Assembly (NCBI RefSeq): GCF_900111305.1
Contig: NZ_FOGS01000001.1
Coordinates: 372,001 to 436,000 of the forward strand
Reading direction: 5' to 3'
Length of the DNA stretch: 64,000 nt
DNA from: Vreelandella subterranea
Lineage (GTDB): Bacteria; Pseudomonadota; Gammaproteobacteria; Pseudomonadales; Halomonadaceae
This document shows positions 8,811-19,014 of the stretch, in pieces. The position numbers and the translations under genes were made by a program. The notes under the pieces were generated by a model. The model was not told the DNA's origin, searched no databases, and saw only the letters and a list, made by a program, of their open reading frames with translations. Positions within the stretch are counted from its first letter, which is position 1. Each line of letters starts with the position of its first letter.

Positions 8811-9634
8811 CAGGACGCGGGGAGTTGGCCACCCAACTGCAGCGTAATCTCATCCGCCACGCGGCGCACCAGCGCCCCCAGTTCCAGCAGCCGGGCCTCA
8901 GGGATGCGCGCCACGGGACCGGACACCGAAATGGCTGCCAGGGGCATGCCGTGCTCATCATTGACGCATGCCGCCACGCAATGCAGGCCAATCGCATGCT
9001 CTTCACGGTCACAGGCAAAGCCCTGGTCACGTATGCGCTGCATCTCGTCGAGCAGGGTGTCGGGCTGGTAAAGGGTGTTTTCGGTCACCCGGGGCAGTTC
9101 GCCTTTCGCGAGCAGTTGGGCGCGTTCGTCCTCGGGCATCCAGGCCAGCAAGGCCTTGCCGACACCGGAGGCGTGCAAGGGGGCCCGCGAGCCTAACCGG
9201 GTAATCATGCGCATCATCTGCGGCGACTCGTGCTGGGCAAGAAACACCGCTGTGTCAGCATCGCGGATGCCCAGGTTGGCGGTTTCGCCGGTCTCGGCTG
9301 TCAGGCGACGTAAGAACGGACGGCTGGTGGCGACCACATCCCGCGCTTCGAGAAAGCTGTTGCCGATGCGGAACGTTTTGACATCAATACGCCACAGGCC
9401 CTGTTCATTCTCCTGAGTGACGAAGCCCTGGCTCTGCAGCGCCTGAAGCAAACGGTGGGTCGTCGAGGGGGCGAGATCGGCCATTTCCGCCAGGGCGGAA
9501 AGTGCCAAGCCCTCGGGGCTGCTGGCCAGGTACTCCAGCAGATTTAACCCACGCACCAACGACTGGCTGTGCCCGCCGCCTGCTTTGGCCGAATTGGCCG
9601 GGCGGCCAACGGTCCTGCGCTTTACGTCACTCAC
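8810..9634 (-). CDS. IclR family transcriptional regulator
   Basis: The 274-residue protein has an N-terminal winged helix (LNLLEYLASSPEGLALSALAEMADLAPSTTHRLLQALQ region, residues 30-70) and a C-terminal IclR effector domain with ASGVGKALLAW (about residue 155) and AISVSGPVARI. The start is GTG, 7 bases after GGAGAG. IclR proteins usually repress small catabolic operons in response to metabolites such as glyoxylate or pyruvate. The only co-transcribed gene is yqaA, which gives no clear hint of the effector. A short direct repeat of CTCTCCTGAA lies just upstream of the start at about 9639-9661. Confidence 0.87.
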   Translation of the reverse strand: MSDVKRRTVGRPANSAKAGGGHSQSLVRGLNLLEYLASSPEGLALSALAEMADLAPSTTHRLLQALQSQGFVTQENEQGLWRIDVKTFRIGNSFLEARDVVATSRPFLRRLTAETGETANLGIRDADTAVFLAQHESPQMMRMITRLGSRAPLHASGVGKALLAWMPEDERAQLLAKGELPRVTENTLYQPDTLLDEMQRIRDQGFACDREEHAIGLHCVAACVNDEHGMPLAAISVSGPVARIPEARLLELGALVRRVADEITLQLGGQLPAS

Positions 9635-9773
9635 CTGGCTCTCTCCTGAAAAGCTCTCCTGAAGGCACCTCTACCTCTAGGTAGGCGCAAAGAGCGTAAG
9701 GATAACGTGCCTGTGCGGCCGCTGTCGCGCTTACGGAAACGAATTCCATCACCACCTGTTCGCCGCTAAGCAA

Positions 9774-10727
9774 CTAAATAGACGACGCTTTACGCATATC
9801 CCGGCCCAGCGGATGGGGTTCGCCACGGGCTTTGGCGAGGTCGATCTGGCGCTGACGCTCGCGTGCCGCCGCGCGGGTTTTCTCGGGCAGCGAGTCGATG
9901 CAGTGGGGGCAGCTGATACCGGGCTCATAAGCGGATGACTGCATATCTTCTTCGGAGATCGGCCGACGGCAGGCATGGCACTGTTCAAACTCGCCTTCGC
10001 TCAAGTCATGGCGGACGGTCACCCGGTTATCAAAAACGAAGCACTCGCCACGCCACAGCGACTGCTCTTCGGGGACTTTTTCCAGGTAGTTCAGCACACC
10101 ACCCTTGAGGTGATAGACCTCGTCAAAGCCTTCCTTGAGCATGAAGCTGGAGGCTTTTTCGCAGCGAATACCGCCGGTGCAGAACATGGCGACTTTTTTA
10201 TGCTTCGCCGGGTCGTAGTGCTCGCGCACGTATTCAGGGAATTCACGGAAGGTGGTGGTTTTGGGGTCAACCGCGCCCTCGAAGCTGCCAATCTCCACTT
10301 CGTAGTCATTGCGCGTATCGATAACCAGCACTTCCGGATCAGCAATAATATCGTTCCAGTGCTCCGGCTCGACGTAAGTGCCCACGGTGTCGTTAGGGTC
10401 GACATCCGGAACGCCCAAGGTGACGATCTCTTTTTTCAGTTTCACCTTGGTGCGATAGAACGGCGGCTCGTCGCAAAACGACTCTTTATGGTCGATATCA
10501 CTTAGCCGCGGGTCGGCGGTCAACCAGGCGAGCAGCGCATCGATGCCCTCGCGGGTGCCCGCCACCGTGCCGTTAATGCCTTCTTTGGCAAGCAGCAGCG
10601 TACCCTTCACGCCGTTGTTCAGCATGGTTTGGCGCAGCGGTTCCCGCAGTGCTTCAAAGTCGTTCAGGGTGACAAATTTGTACAGCGCCGCGACCACAAT
10701 GCGCGGTGATGACGTAGGTGATGACAT
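9774..10727 (-). CDS. trhO: tRNA U34 5-hydroxylation protein TrhO (YceA, rhodanese family)
   Basis: The 317-residue protein matches TrhO, which together with the prephenate route forms 5-hydroxyuridine at tRNA position 34 using oxygen. An N-terminal acylphosphatase-like region (residues 10-95; [15 protein letters not shown]) is followed by a rhodanese domain with the catalytic loop [13 protein letters not shown] near residue 185. The C-terminal part has a Cys-rich segment (CHACRRPIS, then [10 protein letters not shown]) that may bind metal. Length fits the family. It is divergent from the pirin gene across a 190-base gap. Confidence 0.92.
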   Translation of the reverse strand: MSSPTSSPRIVVAALYKFVTLNDFEALREPLRQTMLNNGVKGTLLLAKEGINGTVAGTREGIDALLAWLTADPRLSDIDHKESFCDEPPFYRTKVKLKKEIVTLGVPDVDPNDTVGTYVEPEHWNDIIADPEVLVIDTRNDYEVEIGSFEGAVDPKTTTFREFPEYVREHYDPAKHKKVAMFCTGGIRCEKASSFMLKEGFDEVYHLKGGVLNYLEKVPEEQSLWRGECFVFDNRVTVRHDLSEGEFEQCHACRRPISEEDMQSSAYEPGISCPHCIDSLPEKTRAAARERQRQIDLAKARGEPHPLGRDMRKASSI

Positions 10728-10920
10728 GACGAACTCCAGGTAGTCGCCCCCGTAAAAGGCGGACCAGGTAAATTAACGGGCGCATTCTAGCAAAAAGTCG
10801 GGCACAAGGCGCCCTCTCTGATACGTCGATTTATTCGATCTGATCGTTGAGAAACCTTCACCCCACACCCTCAGCCAGCAGGCGTATATTAATCCTCATT
10901 CTCCCAACACTCTGGAGCTT

Positions 10921-11613
10921 ATGATGAAGATCCGTCGTTCAAACGAGCGGGGCTACGCCGACCATGGCTGGCTGCGTTCCTACCATACGTTCTCGTTTGC
11001 CAATTACATGGACCCTGACCACATGGGCTTTCGTGCCCTGCGGGTGATCAATGAAGATCGCGTATCCCCCGGCCACGGCTTTGGCGCCCACCCCCATAGA
11101 GATATGGAGATCATCTCCTATGTGCTCGAAGGCGAAATGGCCCACCAGGACAACATGGGCAACGGCGAAGTGATGCGCCCGGGGGACGTCCAGCGCATGT
11201 CAGCAGGCACCGGCGTGCTGCACAGCGAGTTCAACCACTCCAAAGAAAACGGCCTGCACTTCCTGCAAATTTGGATCGAGACGGCCAAACGCGGTATTGC
11301 GCCCAGCTACGAACAGAAAGCCTTTCCGCACGCTGAGCGGCAGGGCCAGTGGCGGCTGGTCGTATCACCTGACGGCCAGGATGGCTCGGTGAGCGTGAAT
11401 CAGGACGTTAACCTGTATAGCGCCTTGTTTAATGAAGGCGAACAGGCAGATACACCGAGTACCCGTTATGCCTGGCTGCATGTAATAAACGGGGAAATGG
11501 AGATCAACGGCGAGACGCTGAGCGCGGGCGATGCCGCGGCCTTTCAACCGGACGAAACGTTCACGCTGACCGGCAAGAAGGCGGGGGAAGTGCTGCTGTT
11601 TGATCTGGCCTAA
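10921..11613 (+). CDS. Pirin family protein (YhhW-like bicupin)
   Basis: The 230-residue protein is a double cupin. The N-terminal cupin carries the metal ligands in GFGAHPHRDMEIISYVLEGE (two His) and in GTGVLHSEFN (third His). The opening residues (RRSNERGYADHGWLRSYHTFSF) are typical of YhhW, which has quercetinase activity in vitro. The second cupin (residues 135-230) is more diverged. The natural substrate is unknown. The start could be either of two adjacent ATG codons, at 10921 or 10924. It is convergent with serA, with a shared terminator. Confidence 0.9.
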   Translation: MMKIRRSNERGYADHGWLRSYHTFSFANYMDPDHMGFRALRVINEDRVSPGHGFGAHPHRDMEIISYVLEGEMAHQDNMGNGEVMRPGDVQRMSAGTGVLHSEFNHSKENGLHFLQIWIETAKRGIAPSYEQKAFPHAERQGQWRLVVSPDGQDGSVSVNQDVNLYSALFNEGEQADTPSTRYAWLHVINGEMEINGETLSAGDAAAFQPDETFTLTGKKAGEVLLFDLA

Positions 11614-11634
11614 GTCACTGAACCAAGCACCATG

Positions 11635-11661
11635 CAAAACGGCCCCAATGGGGCCGTTTTG
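11635..11661. terminator. Bidirectional terminator between the pirin gene and serA
   Basis: A 12-bp perfect stem (CAAAACGGCCCC and GGGGCCGTTTTG, loop AAT) gives a T-rich end on both strands, between two convergent genes. Confidence 0.85.
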
Positions 11662-11683
11662 GTGTTAATGACCGCTGATGCGA

Positions 11684-12928
11684 TTAACTATTCTGCGCCG
11701 AGTAAAGCACGCGAATCTTCAGCGTATGGTCGACCTGCTTCAACGCTTCCAGCGCCTGGGGGCCGTAGGCTTTGTCCACGTCGATGACCACATAGCCAAC
11801 CTTGTCGTTGGTTTGCAGGTACTGGCCCGAGATATTGATGCCGTTTTCGGACAATACGCGGTTGATCTGCGACAGGACGCCGGGCACGTTGTCGTGAATG
11901 TGCAGCAGACGGTGCTTGTCCGGGTGTGCGGGCAGCGCCACTTCGGGGAAGTTGACCGAGGTCACCGTGGTGCCGTTATCGGAATAGGTGATCAGTTTTT
12001 CCGACACCTCGATGCCGATATTTTCCTGGGCTTCCAGGGTCGATCCGCCAATATGCGGCGTGAGGATGACGTTTTCCAGGCCGCGTAGCGGGCTTTCGAA
12101 CTCCTCGGCATTGCCCTTCGGCTCGACGGGGAACACATCGATCGCCGCCCCGTTCAGCTTGCCTGCCTTGATCGCTTGCGCCAGCGGCTCGATTTCCACC
12201 ACGCTGCCCCGCGAGGCGTTGATCAGGATGGCACCGGGTTTCATGGCAGCAATTTCTTTTTCGCCTACCATCCAACGGGTGGACGCCAGGTCAGGCACGT
12301 GCAGGCTGACCACATCGGCGCGTCCCAACAACTCTTCAAGGCTTGCCACCTGGTTGGCGTTACCCATGCCCAGCTTGGTGATGACATCGTAATAAATCAC
12401 GTTGAAGCCCAGCGACTCGGCCAGCACGGACAGCTGCGCGCCAATGCTGCCATAACCCACGATGCCCAGCGTTTTGCCGCGGGCTTCGTGGGAGTTTTTC
12501 GCCGATTTCAACCAGCCGCCCTGATGGGCCCGGGCGTTTTTCTCCGGAATGCCGCGCAGCAGCATGATGGCTTCGGCGAGTACCAACTCAGCGACTGAGC
12601 GGGTGTTGGAATACGGCGCGTTGAATACCGCGATCCCGCGCTTGAGCGCCGCGTCGAGGTCGACCTGATTGGTGCCAATGCAGAAACAGCCAACGCCCAC
12701 CAGCTTTTCTGCCGCTGCGAACACGCGCTCGTTCAGTTGAGTACGAGAACGAATACCGATGAAGTGAACGTCGCGGATCTTCTCGATCAGCGCCTCTTCA
12801 TCCAGCGATGTGGGCAGATGCTCGATGTTTTCATAACCTGCGTTTTGAAAATTGTCCACCGCGCTTTGGTGGACGCCCTCGAGCAGCAGGATCTTTATCT
12901 TGCTCTTGTCCAGGGACGTTTTGGCCAT
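11684..12928 (-). CDS. serA: D-3-phosphoglycerate dehydrogenase
   Basis: The 414-residue protein oxidises 3-phosphoglycerate to 3-phosphohydroxypyruvate, the first step of serine synthesis. The NAD-binding motif is LGIVGYGSIGAQLSVLAE near residue 155. Catalytic Arg, Glu and His are in INASRGSVVEI, DVFPVEP and LTPHIGGSTLEAQ. A C-terminal ACT domain (residues 340-410; LLHIHDNVPGVLSQINRVL) suggests serine feedback inhibition as in E. coli SerA (410 residues). A 12-bp palindrome, TATGTTAACATA, lies about 60 bases upstream of the start. Confidence 0.95.
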   Translation of the reverse strand: MAKTSLDKSKIKILLLEGVHQSAVDNFQNAGYENIEHLPTSLDEEALIEKIRDVHFIGIRSRTQLNERVFAAAEKLVGVGCFCIGTNQVDLDAALKRGIAVFNAPYSNTRSVAELVLAEAIMLLRGIPEKNARAHQGGWLKSAKNSHEARGKTLGIVGYGSIGAQLSVLAESLGFNVIYYDVITKLGMGNANQVASLEELLGRADVVSLHVPDLASTRWMVGEKEIAAMKPGAILINASRGSVVEIEPLAQAIKAGKLNGAAIDVFPVEPKGNAEEFESPLRGLENVILTPHIGGSTLEAQENIGIEVSEKLITYSDNGTTVTSVNFPEVALPAHPDKHRLLHIHDNVPGVLSQINRVLSENGINISGQYLQTNDKVGYVVIDVDKAYGPQALEALKQVDHTLKIRVLYSAQNS

Positions 12929-13192
12929 GGCTGAATCAACCTCTATGATCGGCGGCGTGCGCCGTGTAACGGTTCACGGAAGGCCCGTATGTTAACATAT
13001 TCGCCTGTGCTCACGCTGGGCTGGCATGATGAAAAGTGTGCGCTGTCAAGATGAACGCGGCACAAGTCGTCTCTCAGGCAGCGGCTTGAGGGCAGACGCC
13101 ACCCCCTGACCTCGGTGTATACTGTTGGCCGATTCTCTGCAGACACACGCGCGCCCACGTCAGGGCGTCAGGAAAACGGTAGGCATGGCCCA

Positions 13193-13489
13193 ATGAGCGA
13201 CACCACAGCCCCACAAGACTTTGCCACCACGGTCGAGCAGCTCGAAACGATCGTGGAACGACTCGAATCTGGTGAACTCTCATTGGAGGATGCATTAACC
13301 GCCTTCGAACGAGGCGTTCGCCTTACCCGTGATGCTCAGCAACGCCTGGATAACGCCGAGTTGAAGGTTCGCGCCCTTAGCGAAGACAACGATGGTCGCC
13401 TGAACGTTACCCCTTTTGACGGCCCAGACGCGCCCACGGAAGCCCCTGACGACGCGGATGACAGCCACAAGGAGACGCCGCCATGGTAG
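13193..13489 (+). CDS. xseB: Exodeoxyribonuclease VII small subunit
   Basis: This 98-residue protein is the small subunit of exonuclease VII. The core DFATTVEQLETIVERLESGE, then LSLEDALTAFERGVRLTRDAQQ and LDNAELKV are the conserved family helices; an acidic tail follows. The frame is open upstream, but the ATG at 13193 matches the family N-terminus. Its stop overlaps the ispA start by 7 bases. The xseB-ispA-dxs order is common in gammaproteobacteria. Confidence 0.93.
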   Translation: MSDTTAPQDFATTVEQLETIVERLESGELSLEDALTAFERGVRLTRDAQQRLDNAELKVRALSEDNDGRLNVTPFDGPDAPTEAPDDADDSHKETPPW

Positions 13490-14376
13490 CGCCCGCCGCC
13501 GCTGGGCTGGTTAGGTTACGTGACACAAGCAATACGCGCGTTGACGCGACCCTGGCCGCGCTATTCGATGCGCAACCGGCGACCGAGCCACGCCTGGAAG
13601 CCGCCATGCGCCATGGCCTGCTGGTGGGTGGCAAGCGGCTACGCCCGCTGCTGGTGTATCTGGCCGGCCGGGCGCTGGGGGCCAGCGACGACGCGCTCGA
13701 CGCACCCGCCGCCGCCATCGAGCTGATCCATGCCTATTCGCTGATCCACGACGACCTGCCCGCCATGGACGACGACGACCTGCGCCGCGGCCAGCCAACG
13801 GTCCACAAGGCCTTCGATGAAGCCACCGCTATCCTGGCAGGCGATGCTCTTCAGGCACTGGCGTTTGAAGTACTGGCCCGCACAGGGCACCCGCGGCTGG
13901 GCAGCCTGGTGACCACCCTTGCCAGCGCCGCTGGCCGTGATGGCATGGTGGCTGGCCAGGCGTTGGATCTCGCCGCCGTCGGCAACCATCCCAATGTCGA
14001 AGCCCTGGAGTACATGCACGCCCACAAGACCGGCGCATTGATCGTCGCCGCGGTGCGTCTGGGCGGGCTGATCGCCGTTGACGAACACGACCCCCGTCTG
14101 CAGGCGCTGATTCGCTACGCGCGCGCCATTGGGCTAGCCTTCCAGATTCACGACGATGTGCTGGACGTGACGGGTGACACCGCCACGCTGGGTAAAACAT
14201 CCGGCGCCGATGCTGCCCGCGCCAAGCCGACTTACCCCGGTTTACTGGGGCTTGAAGGTGCACAGCAAAAAGCCCAGGCCCTAATTGACGAGGCCATCGC
14301 CGCCCTTGCTCCGCTGGGCGAACACGCCGCACCATTGGCCGATCTCGCCCGCTACATGATCGAGCGCGACCACTAA
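13483..14376 (+). CDS. ispA: Farnesyl diphosphate synthase (polyprenyl synthetase)
   Basis: The 297-residue enzyme condenses isopentenyl diphosphate with dimethylallyl and geranyl diphosphate to make farnesyl diphosphate. The first aspartate-rich motif is [17 protein letters not shown] at about residues 85-101, and the second is [13 protein letters not shown] at about 222-234. The flexible-site motif GGKRLRP is near residue 50. It overlaps xseB and precedes dxs by 41 bases, placing the start and a later step of isoprenoid synthesis in one operon. Confidence 0.94.
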   Translation: MVAPAAAGLVRLRDTSNTRVDATLAALFDAQPATEPRLEAAMRHGLLVGGKRLRPLLVYLAGRALGASDDALDAPAAAIELIHAYSLIHDDLPAMDDDDLRRGQPTVHKAFDEATAILAGDALQALAFEVLARTGHPRLGSLVTTLASAAGRDGMVAGQALDLAAVGNHPNVEALEYMHAHKTGALIVAAVRLGGLIAVDEHDPRLQALIRYARAIGLAFQIHDDVLDVTGDTATLGKTSGADAARAKPTYPGLLGLEGAQQKAQALIDEAIAALAPLGEHAAPLADLARYMIERDH

Positions 14377-14417
14377 ACGATGTCCATGCCACTATCCAAC
14401 ACCACGTCTATGAAAAC

Positions 14418-16355
14418 ATGCCCATGAAGCTGTTCGACGAAATACCCCGCGAGCGCCCGGCCACGCCGCTGCTCGACTCCTTTGACCACCCCGCTGCCCT
14501 GCGGGCCATGAACGCCAAGCAGCTTGCCCAGTTGGCAGATGAGCTGCGCGCCTACCTGCTTTACAGCGTTGGTGTGTCCGGCGGCCACTTTGGCGCAGGC
14601 CTCGGGGTGGTAGAGCTGAGCGTGGCGCTACACCATGCGTTCGACACGCCCGACGACCGTCTGGTATGGGACGTAGGTCATCAGGCCTACCCGCACAAGA
14701 TCCTCACCGGGCGGCGCGACGCCATGCTCAGCATTCGCCAGCATGGCGGTCTCGCGGCGTTTCCGCGCCGCACCGAGTCCGATTACGATACCTTCGGCGT
14801 CGGCCATTCCAGCACCTCGATTTCTGCCGCGCTGGGCATGGCGCTTGCCGCCCAGGCCCAGCACAAGCCACGCCGCGTCTGCGCGATCATCGGCGACGGC
14901 GCGCTGAGTGCAGGCATGGCGTTTGAAGCCCTCACCCATGCGGGGCACGTGGATGCCAACATGCTGGTCATCCTCAATGATAACGAGATGTCGATCTCCG
15001 AAAACGTCGGCGGCATGGCGACTTACCTGGCCCGCGTGCTTTCCAGCAAGCCCTATCTGAAGATGCGTGAAGAAGGCAAAAAGGTGCTTTCCCACCTTCC
15101 CGGCGCGTTGGAGCTTGCCCGGCGCACTGAAGAGCACATGAAAGGCATGGTCAGCCCCGCCACGCTGTTTGAAGAGATGGGCTTCAACTACGTCGGCCCC
15201 ATCGACGGTCATGACCTAGAGACACTCACCGAGACGCTGGAAACCCTGCGCGACCTCGACGGCCCGCAGTTTTTGCACATCAAAACCGTCAAGGGCAAAG
15301 GCTTTTTACCTGCCGAAGCCGACCAGATTGGCTACCATGCGATTACCAAGCTGGAAAAGCCCAGCGAGCCCGCTCATCAAACGCCGACCGCCCCGCCTGA
15401 AGCCCCCAAAAGCGCCGCTAAAAAAGTGGCCAAGAAAAAATACTGCAACGTGTTCGGCGACTGGGTGTGCGACATGGCCGCCGCCGATGAGCGCCTGATG
15501 GGGATTACCCCGGCGATGCGCGAAGGCTCGGACCTGATTCGTTTCTCCAAGGAATACCCCGAGCGCTACTTTGATGTGGCGATTGCCGAACAACACGCCG
15601 TCACGCTCGCGGCAGGCATGGCCTGCGAAGGCATGAAGCCTGTGGTGGCCATTTACTCTACCTTTCTGCAGCGCGGCTACGACCAGCTGATCCATGACGT
15701 GGCGGTACAAAGCCTGGACGTCACCTTTGCCATCGACCGCGCAGGCCTGGTCGGCGAAGACGGGCCCACCCACCATGGCAGCATGGACTTGTCCTTTCTG
15801 CGCTGTGTGCCCGGCATGGTGATTCTGGCGCCCGCGGATGAAGCCGAGTGTCGCGCCATGCTCAGTGCGGCTTACCATCATCCGGGCCCTGCCGCCGTTC
15901 GCTACCCGCGCGGCACCGGCCCGGGCGTGGCGATTCCCGAGCACCTGGAAGCGCTGCCCATTGGGCGTGCCGAGGTGCGCCGCAAGTCCTCAGGCAACGG
16001 CACCAGCATTGCGTTACTTGCCTTTGGCAGCGTGAACAGCGCCGCCGCCGAGGTGGCTGAAACACTCGATGCCACGCTCATCAATATGCGCTCCATCAAA
16101 CCACTGGACCGCGATGCCGTGCTACACGCCGCCGACGAACATGAATTGCTGGTCACGCTGGAAGAAAACGTCATCGCCGGTGGTGCCGGAAGCGCCGTCA
16201 ATGAGCTCCTGCATGCCGAAGGCGTTCAAGTCGAAGTGCTCAACCTCGGTTTGCCGGACGCCTTTGTGGAACACGGCACCCCTGCCGAACTGTTGCGCGA
16301 CTGCGGCCTGGATGCCGACGGTATCGAACGCGCGATTCGTGCCCGACTGCCGTAA
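14418..16355 (+). CDS. dxs: 1-deoxy-D-xylulose-5-phosphate synthase
   Basis: The 645-residue thiamine diphosphate enzyme joins pyruvate and glyceraldehyde 3-phosphate, the entry step of the MEP pathway. Visible are [17 protein letters not shown], the cofactor motif [30 protein letters not shown], the catalytic Glu region [10 protein letters not shown], and [17 protein letters not shown]. An Ala/Pro/Lys-rich linker near residues 315-340 ([19 protein letters not shown]) joins the first two domains and is longer than in many homologues. The first Met at 14418 or the Met two codons later could start translation. Usual length is about 620. Confidence 0.96.
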   Translation: MPMKLFDEIPRERPATPLLDSFDHPAALRAMNAKQLAQLADELRAYLLYSVGVSGGHFGAGLGVVELSVALHHAFDTPDDRLVWDVGHQAYPHKILTGRRDAMLSIRQHGGLAAFPRRTESDYDTFGVGHSSTSISAALGMALAAQAQHKPRRVCAIIGDGALSAGMAFEALTHAGHVDANMLVILNDNEMSISENVGGMATYLARVLSSKPYLKMREEGKKVLSHLPGALELARRTEEHMKGMVSPATLFEEMGFNYVGPIDGHDLETLTETLETLRDLDGPQFLHIKTVKGKGFLPAEADQIGYHAITKLEKPSEPAHQTPTAPPEAPKSAAKKVAKKKYCNVFGDWVCDMAAADERLMGITPAMREGSDLIRFSKEYPERYFDVAIAEQHAVTLAAGMACEGMKPVVAIYSTFLQRGYDQLIHDVAVQSLDVTFAIDRAGLVGEDGPTHHGSMDLSFLRCVPGMVILAPADEAECRAMLSAAYHHPGPAAVRYPRGTGPGVAIPEHLEALPIGRAEVRRKSSGNGTSIALLAFGSVNSAAAEVAETLDATLINMRSIKPLDRDAVLHAADEHELLVTLEENVIAGGAGSAVNELLHAEGVQVEVLNLGLPDAFVEHGTPAELLRDCGLDADGIERAIRARLP

Positions 16356-16385
16356 TCTTTTTATTTATCAACGTTAGAGACTGCC

Positions 16386-17147
16386 ATGTTATTTCTGATT
16401 GTTATCTTTGCGCTTATCGGCCTCGCTTTTGGCGGCCCCATTGGCCTGCTGGTGGGTGGCGGCCTGGGCTGGTGGCTGGGACGACGTATCAAGCGGCGTC
16501 TGAATGTGGCGCGGATGCGCATCCAGGAAGGTTTTCTGGACTCGATCTTTTCGGTCATGGGTTGCCTGTGCCAAGCCGACGGCAAGGTCACCGACGGCGA
16601 ATTGGGCGTCGCCGAGAAACTCTTCGACCAGATGCACCTGCAGGGCGAACAGCGCACCCGGGCACGCGCCGCCTTTGAACGCGGCCGCGGCGACGACTTC
16701 GACCTGGACGCCGAGCTTGCCAGCGTCAACCGCCTCACCCGGCATCAGCCCGTCATGCGTCAGGTGTTTCTCCAGGTACAGCTGTCGGCCATTGCCGCGG
16801 ACGGCAATCTACATGACGCCGAACACGAGATGATTCTACGCGTCGCCCGTGGCGTGGGCTGTAGCGAGACCGAAGTCCAGCAGATCGAAGCCATGTTGCA
16901 CGGCGCCGCTGCCAATTCGCAGGGCGCCAGCGAAGAAGCCCTCAAGGACGCTTACCGGGTGCTGGGCGTATCAGAAGACGCCAGCGACGCCGAGGTCAAG
17001 AAGGCCTACCGCCGCCTGATGAGCCAGAACCATCCGGACAAACTGGCCGGCAAAGGGCTGCCCGAAAGCATGCGTGAAGTGGCCCAGGCGCGCACCAGCG
17101 AGATCAGCAACGCCTATGATCGTATCCGCGAGGCAAGGGGCCAGTAA
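16386..17147 (+). CDS. djlA: Co-chaperone DjlA (membrane-anchored DnaJ-like protein)
   Basis: The 253-residue protein has an N-terminal membrane helix with Gly-rich packing (residues 2-28), a TerB-like helical domain (residues 45-160; LCQADGKVTDGEL and IAADGNLHDAEHE), and a C-terminal J domain (residues 185-253). The J domain holds DAYRVLGVSEDASDAEVKKAYR and the HPD motif in SQNHPDKLAGKG that stimulates DnaK. Layout and length match E. coli DjlA (271). It follows dxs by 30 bases and may be co-transcribed. Confidence 0.93.
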   Translation: MLFLIVIFALIGLAFGGPIGLLVGGGLGWWLGRRIKRRLNVARMRIQEGFLDSIFSVMGCLCQADGKVTDGELGVAEKLFDQMHLQGEQRTRARAAFERGRGDDFDLDAELASVNRLTRHQPVMRQVFLQVQLSAIAADGNLHDAEHEMILRVARGVGCSETEVQQIEAMLHGAAANSQGASEEALKDAYRVLGVSEDASDAEVKKAYRRLMSQNHPDKLAGKGLPESMREVAQARTSEISNAYDRIREARGQ

Positions 17148-17220
17148 CCTTGCCTATTCGCAATTGCCGGTTATCTCGGCTAATGTTGTACACACCACTT
17201 CAAAGCAAAGGCTTCATATC

Positions 17221-17598
17221 ATGCGTGTACAAGTTTCTAGCATTACCGGGATCTGCCTGGCGGCAGCACTAAGCACACTATCAGCAAGCGCTTTTGCAAA
17301 CGCCGATAGCGAAGGCGAACGACTGTCCGGCGAAGAAATTCGTGAGCTGGTATGGGGAAACCAGGTACAAGGCGAGATGGCTGGCGGTGAAGCCTACAGC
17401 GAAGTCTATCTTCCCGATGGCGAAATTGTGGGCGACGGCTATTCTGGAGAGGCCACCATTGTTGATGACACCATGTGTTTCGATTATGGCGGCGATGACG
17501 TTGACTGCTATGGTGTCCGCCGCAACAGCGACGGCAATATTGAATGGATCAAAGACGATGAAGTGGCCGGTTTCGGCACGATCAGCGATGCCCCTTGA
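17221..17598 (+). CDS. Small secreted protein of unknown function (DUF995-like pattern)
   Basis: This 125-residue protein has a signal peptide (GICLAAALSTLSASAFA, cleavage near residue 27) and a short acidic mature domain. The segment LSGEEIRELVWGNQVQGE followed by EAYSEVYLPDGEIVG, then two Cys in TMCFDYGGDDVDCYGV, resembles secreted DUF995-like domains; the match is by eye only. The two Cys could form a disulfide in the periplasm. The frame is open from 17074, but the ATG at 17221 directly precedes the leader. It is followed by a convergent PAQR gene. No function can be assigned. Confidence 0.7.
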   Translation: MRVQVSSITGICLAAALSTLSASAFANADSEGERLSGEEIRELVWGNQVQGEMAGGEAYSEVYLPDGEIVGDGYSGEATIVDDTMCFDYGGDDVDCYGVRRNSDGNIEWIKDDEVAGFGTISDAP

Positions 17599-17662
17599 TG
17601 CACTCTATCGCTTTCCTGGCGCTCGCTCGTTGCGAGCCGCCTAGCAATACATTGCTCGCTTT

Positions 17663-18355
17663 TTAAGCGGCCGTATGGGGAAGAACGGCGCTGAAAATGG
17701 CGGCGTAGTGGCAGGCGCTGCCCGCGATCACGAACAGATGCCAAATGGCATGGTTGAAGGGGATGGCATTCACGGCGTAAAAGATAACGCCCAGGGTGTA
17801 GACCACGCCGCCAGTGGCCAATAGCACAATGCCCGTCGACGATAGACTCGCCGCCATTTCCTCTGAAGCCAGTACGATCATCCAGCCCATGAGCAGGTAA
17901 ATCAGAACGCGCAGCACCGCCAGGCGCTGGGGCCAAAGCAGTTTGCAGGCAATCCCCACCAGCGCCAGCGACCAAACGGCGGCAAACAGTAACCAGCCCG
18001 TAGGGCCGCGCATGTTGACAAGCAGAAAGGGCGTGTACGTACCGGCAATCAGCAGGTAGATCGCACAGTGATCAAGCAGTTGAAAGCGCTGCTTCCAGCG
18101 CCGATGGGGGATGCCGTGGTAAAGGGTCGAGGCGGTATAAAGCAGAATCAGCGTCGTCCCATAGAGACTCAGGCTGACGATCTTCCAGGGGTCGACGTGG
18201 GCCGCCAGGCTCGCCAACACCAGCAACACGACCATACCGATCAGACTGAGCACCGCCCCCAGACCGTGGGAGATGCTATTCAGGCGTTCTTCGATAACGC
18301 TGAATTTACCCTCAGCCAAGGGTTTTTCATGCAGTTCATCACGAAAGGTAGCCAT
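17663..18355 (-). CDS. trhA: PAQR/hemolysin III family membrane protein (TrhA-like)
   Basis: The 230-residue protein has seven hydrophobic helices. Family motifs are SHGLGAVLSLIG near residue 30, the Ser-x3-His in ASTLYHGIP, the Asp in LLDHCAIYLLIAGTYTPF and the C-terminal His pair in FNHAIWHLFV. These residues bind zinc in PAQR proteins, which bacterial work links to membrane energetics and lipid homeostasis. The ATG at 18355 has CAGGAGC eight bases before it; an in-frame codon at 18382 would overlap ribA. It lies 23 bases after the ribA stop, so both are probably one operon. Confidence 0.88.
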   Translation of the reverse strand: MATFRDELHEKPLAEGKFSVIEERLNSISHGLGAVLSLIGMVVLLVLASLAAHVDPWKIVSLSLYGTTLILLYTASTLYHGIPHRRWKQRFQLLDHCAIYLLIAGTYTPFLLVNMRGPTGWLLFAAVWSLALVGIACKLLWPQRLAVLRVLIYLLMGWMIVLASEEMAASLSSTGIVLLATGGVVYTLGVIFYAVNAIPFNHAIWHLFVIAGSACHYAAIFSAVLPHTAA

Positions 18356-18378
18356 TCTGGGCGCTCCTGACCGACACA

Positions 18379-19014
18379 TCACCCCTTGCGCTCAATATCC
18401 ACGTCGCTTGCCTGGGTAAAATCATCCAGCACCATCATATGCCCCAGCTTGCCCGCCTTGGTAGTGAGGTACTGCTCGTTGTGGGGGTTCAACCCTGTGG
18501 TGATGGACAAGCGCTCGACCACATTAACACCATCACGGGTCAGGGCATCGACCTTGCGCGGGTTGTTGGTCATCAACCGCAATGACGTAATGTTCAGATG
18601 ATCAAGCATCGGCACGCATAGATCATAGCGGCGCATATCGGCACCAAAGCCCAACTGCTCGTTCGCCTCGACGGTATCGGCCCCCTGATCTTGCAGGTGA
18701 TAGGCGCGAATTTTATTCAGCAGGCCGATGCCACGGCCTTCCTGACGCAAGTATAGCAGTACGCCACGGCCTTCCTCGGCTATTCGCTTGAGCGCTTCCT
18801 GTAGCTGATAGCCGCAGTCACAGCGCATCGAAAACAGGGCGTCACCGGTCAGGCACTCCGAGTGGACACGCCCCAACACCGGTTCATCGCCGGTCACATC
18901 ACCCAACGTCAAGGCGATGTGATCCTTGCCGGTGGCTTCGTCTTCGAAACCATGCATGGTGAACGTGGCCCAGGGCGTGGGCAGGCGTGAAGCGGCGATG
19001 AAGCGAATGGTCAC
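18379..19014 (-). CDS. ribA: GTP cyclohydrolase II
   Basis: The 211-residue enzyme opens GTP to 2,5-diamino-6-ribosylamino-pyrimidinone phosphate, the first step of riboflavin synthesis. The zinc site is C-x10-C-x-C in [15 protein letters not shown] (about residues 54-68). [14 protein letters not shown] and [10 protein letters not shown] complete the active site. The start is GTG preceded by GCGAGGT. Length matches stand-alone RibA (196 in E. coli); there is no fused DHBP synthase domain. No FMN riboswitch-like structure is obvious upstream. Confidence 0.93.
   Translation of the reverse strand: MTIRFIAASRLPTPWATFTMHGFEDEATGKDHIALTLGDVTGDEPVLGRVHSECLTGDALFSMRCDCGYQLQEALKRIAEEGRGVLLYLRQEGRGIGLLNKIRAYHLQDQGADTVEANEQLGFGADMRRYDLCVPMLDHLNITSLRLMTNNPRKVDALTRDGVNVVERLSITTGLNPHNEQYLTTKAGKLGHMMVLDDFTQASDVDIERKG

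Noticed and set aside
17618..17658. GC-rich hairpin resembling a REP element next to an AGCAAT/ATTGCT stem with TTTTT
   Set aside because: The stems are short and imperfect and no second copy was seen, so neither a repeat family nor a terminator is claimed.
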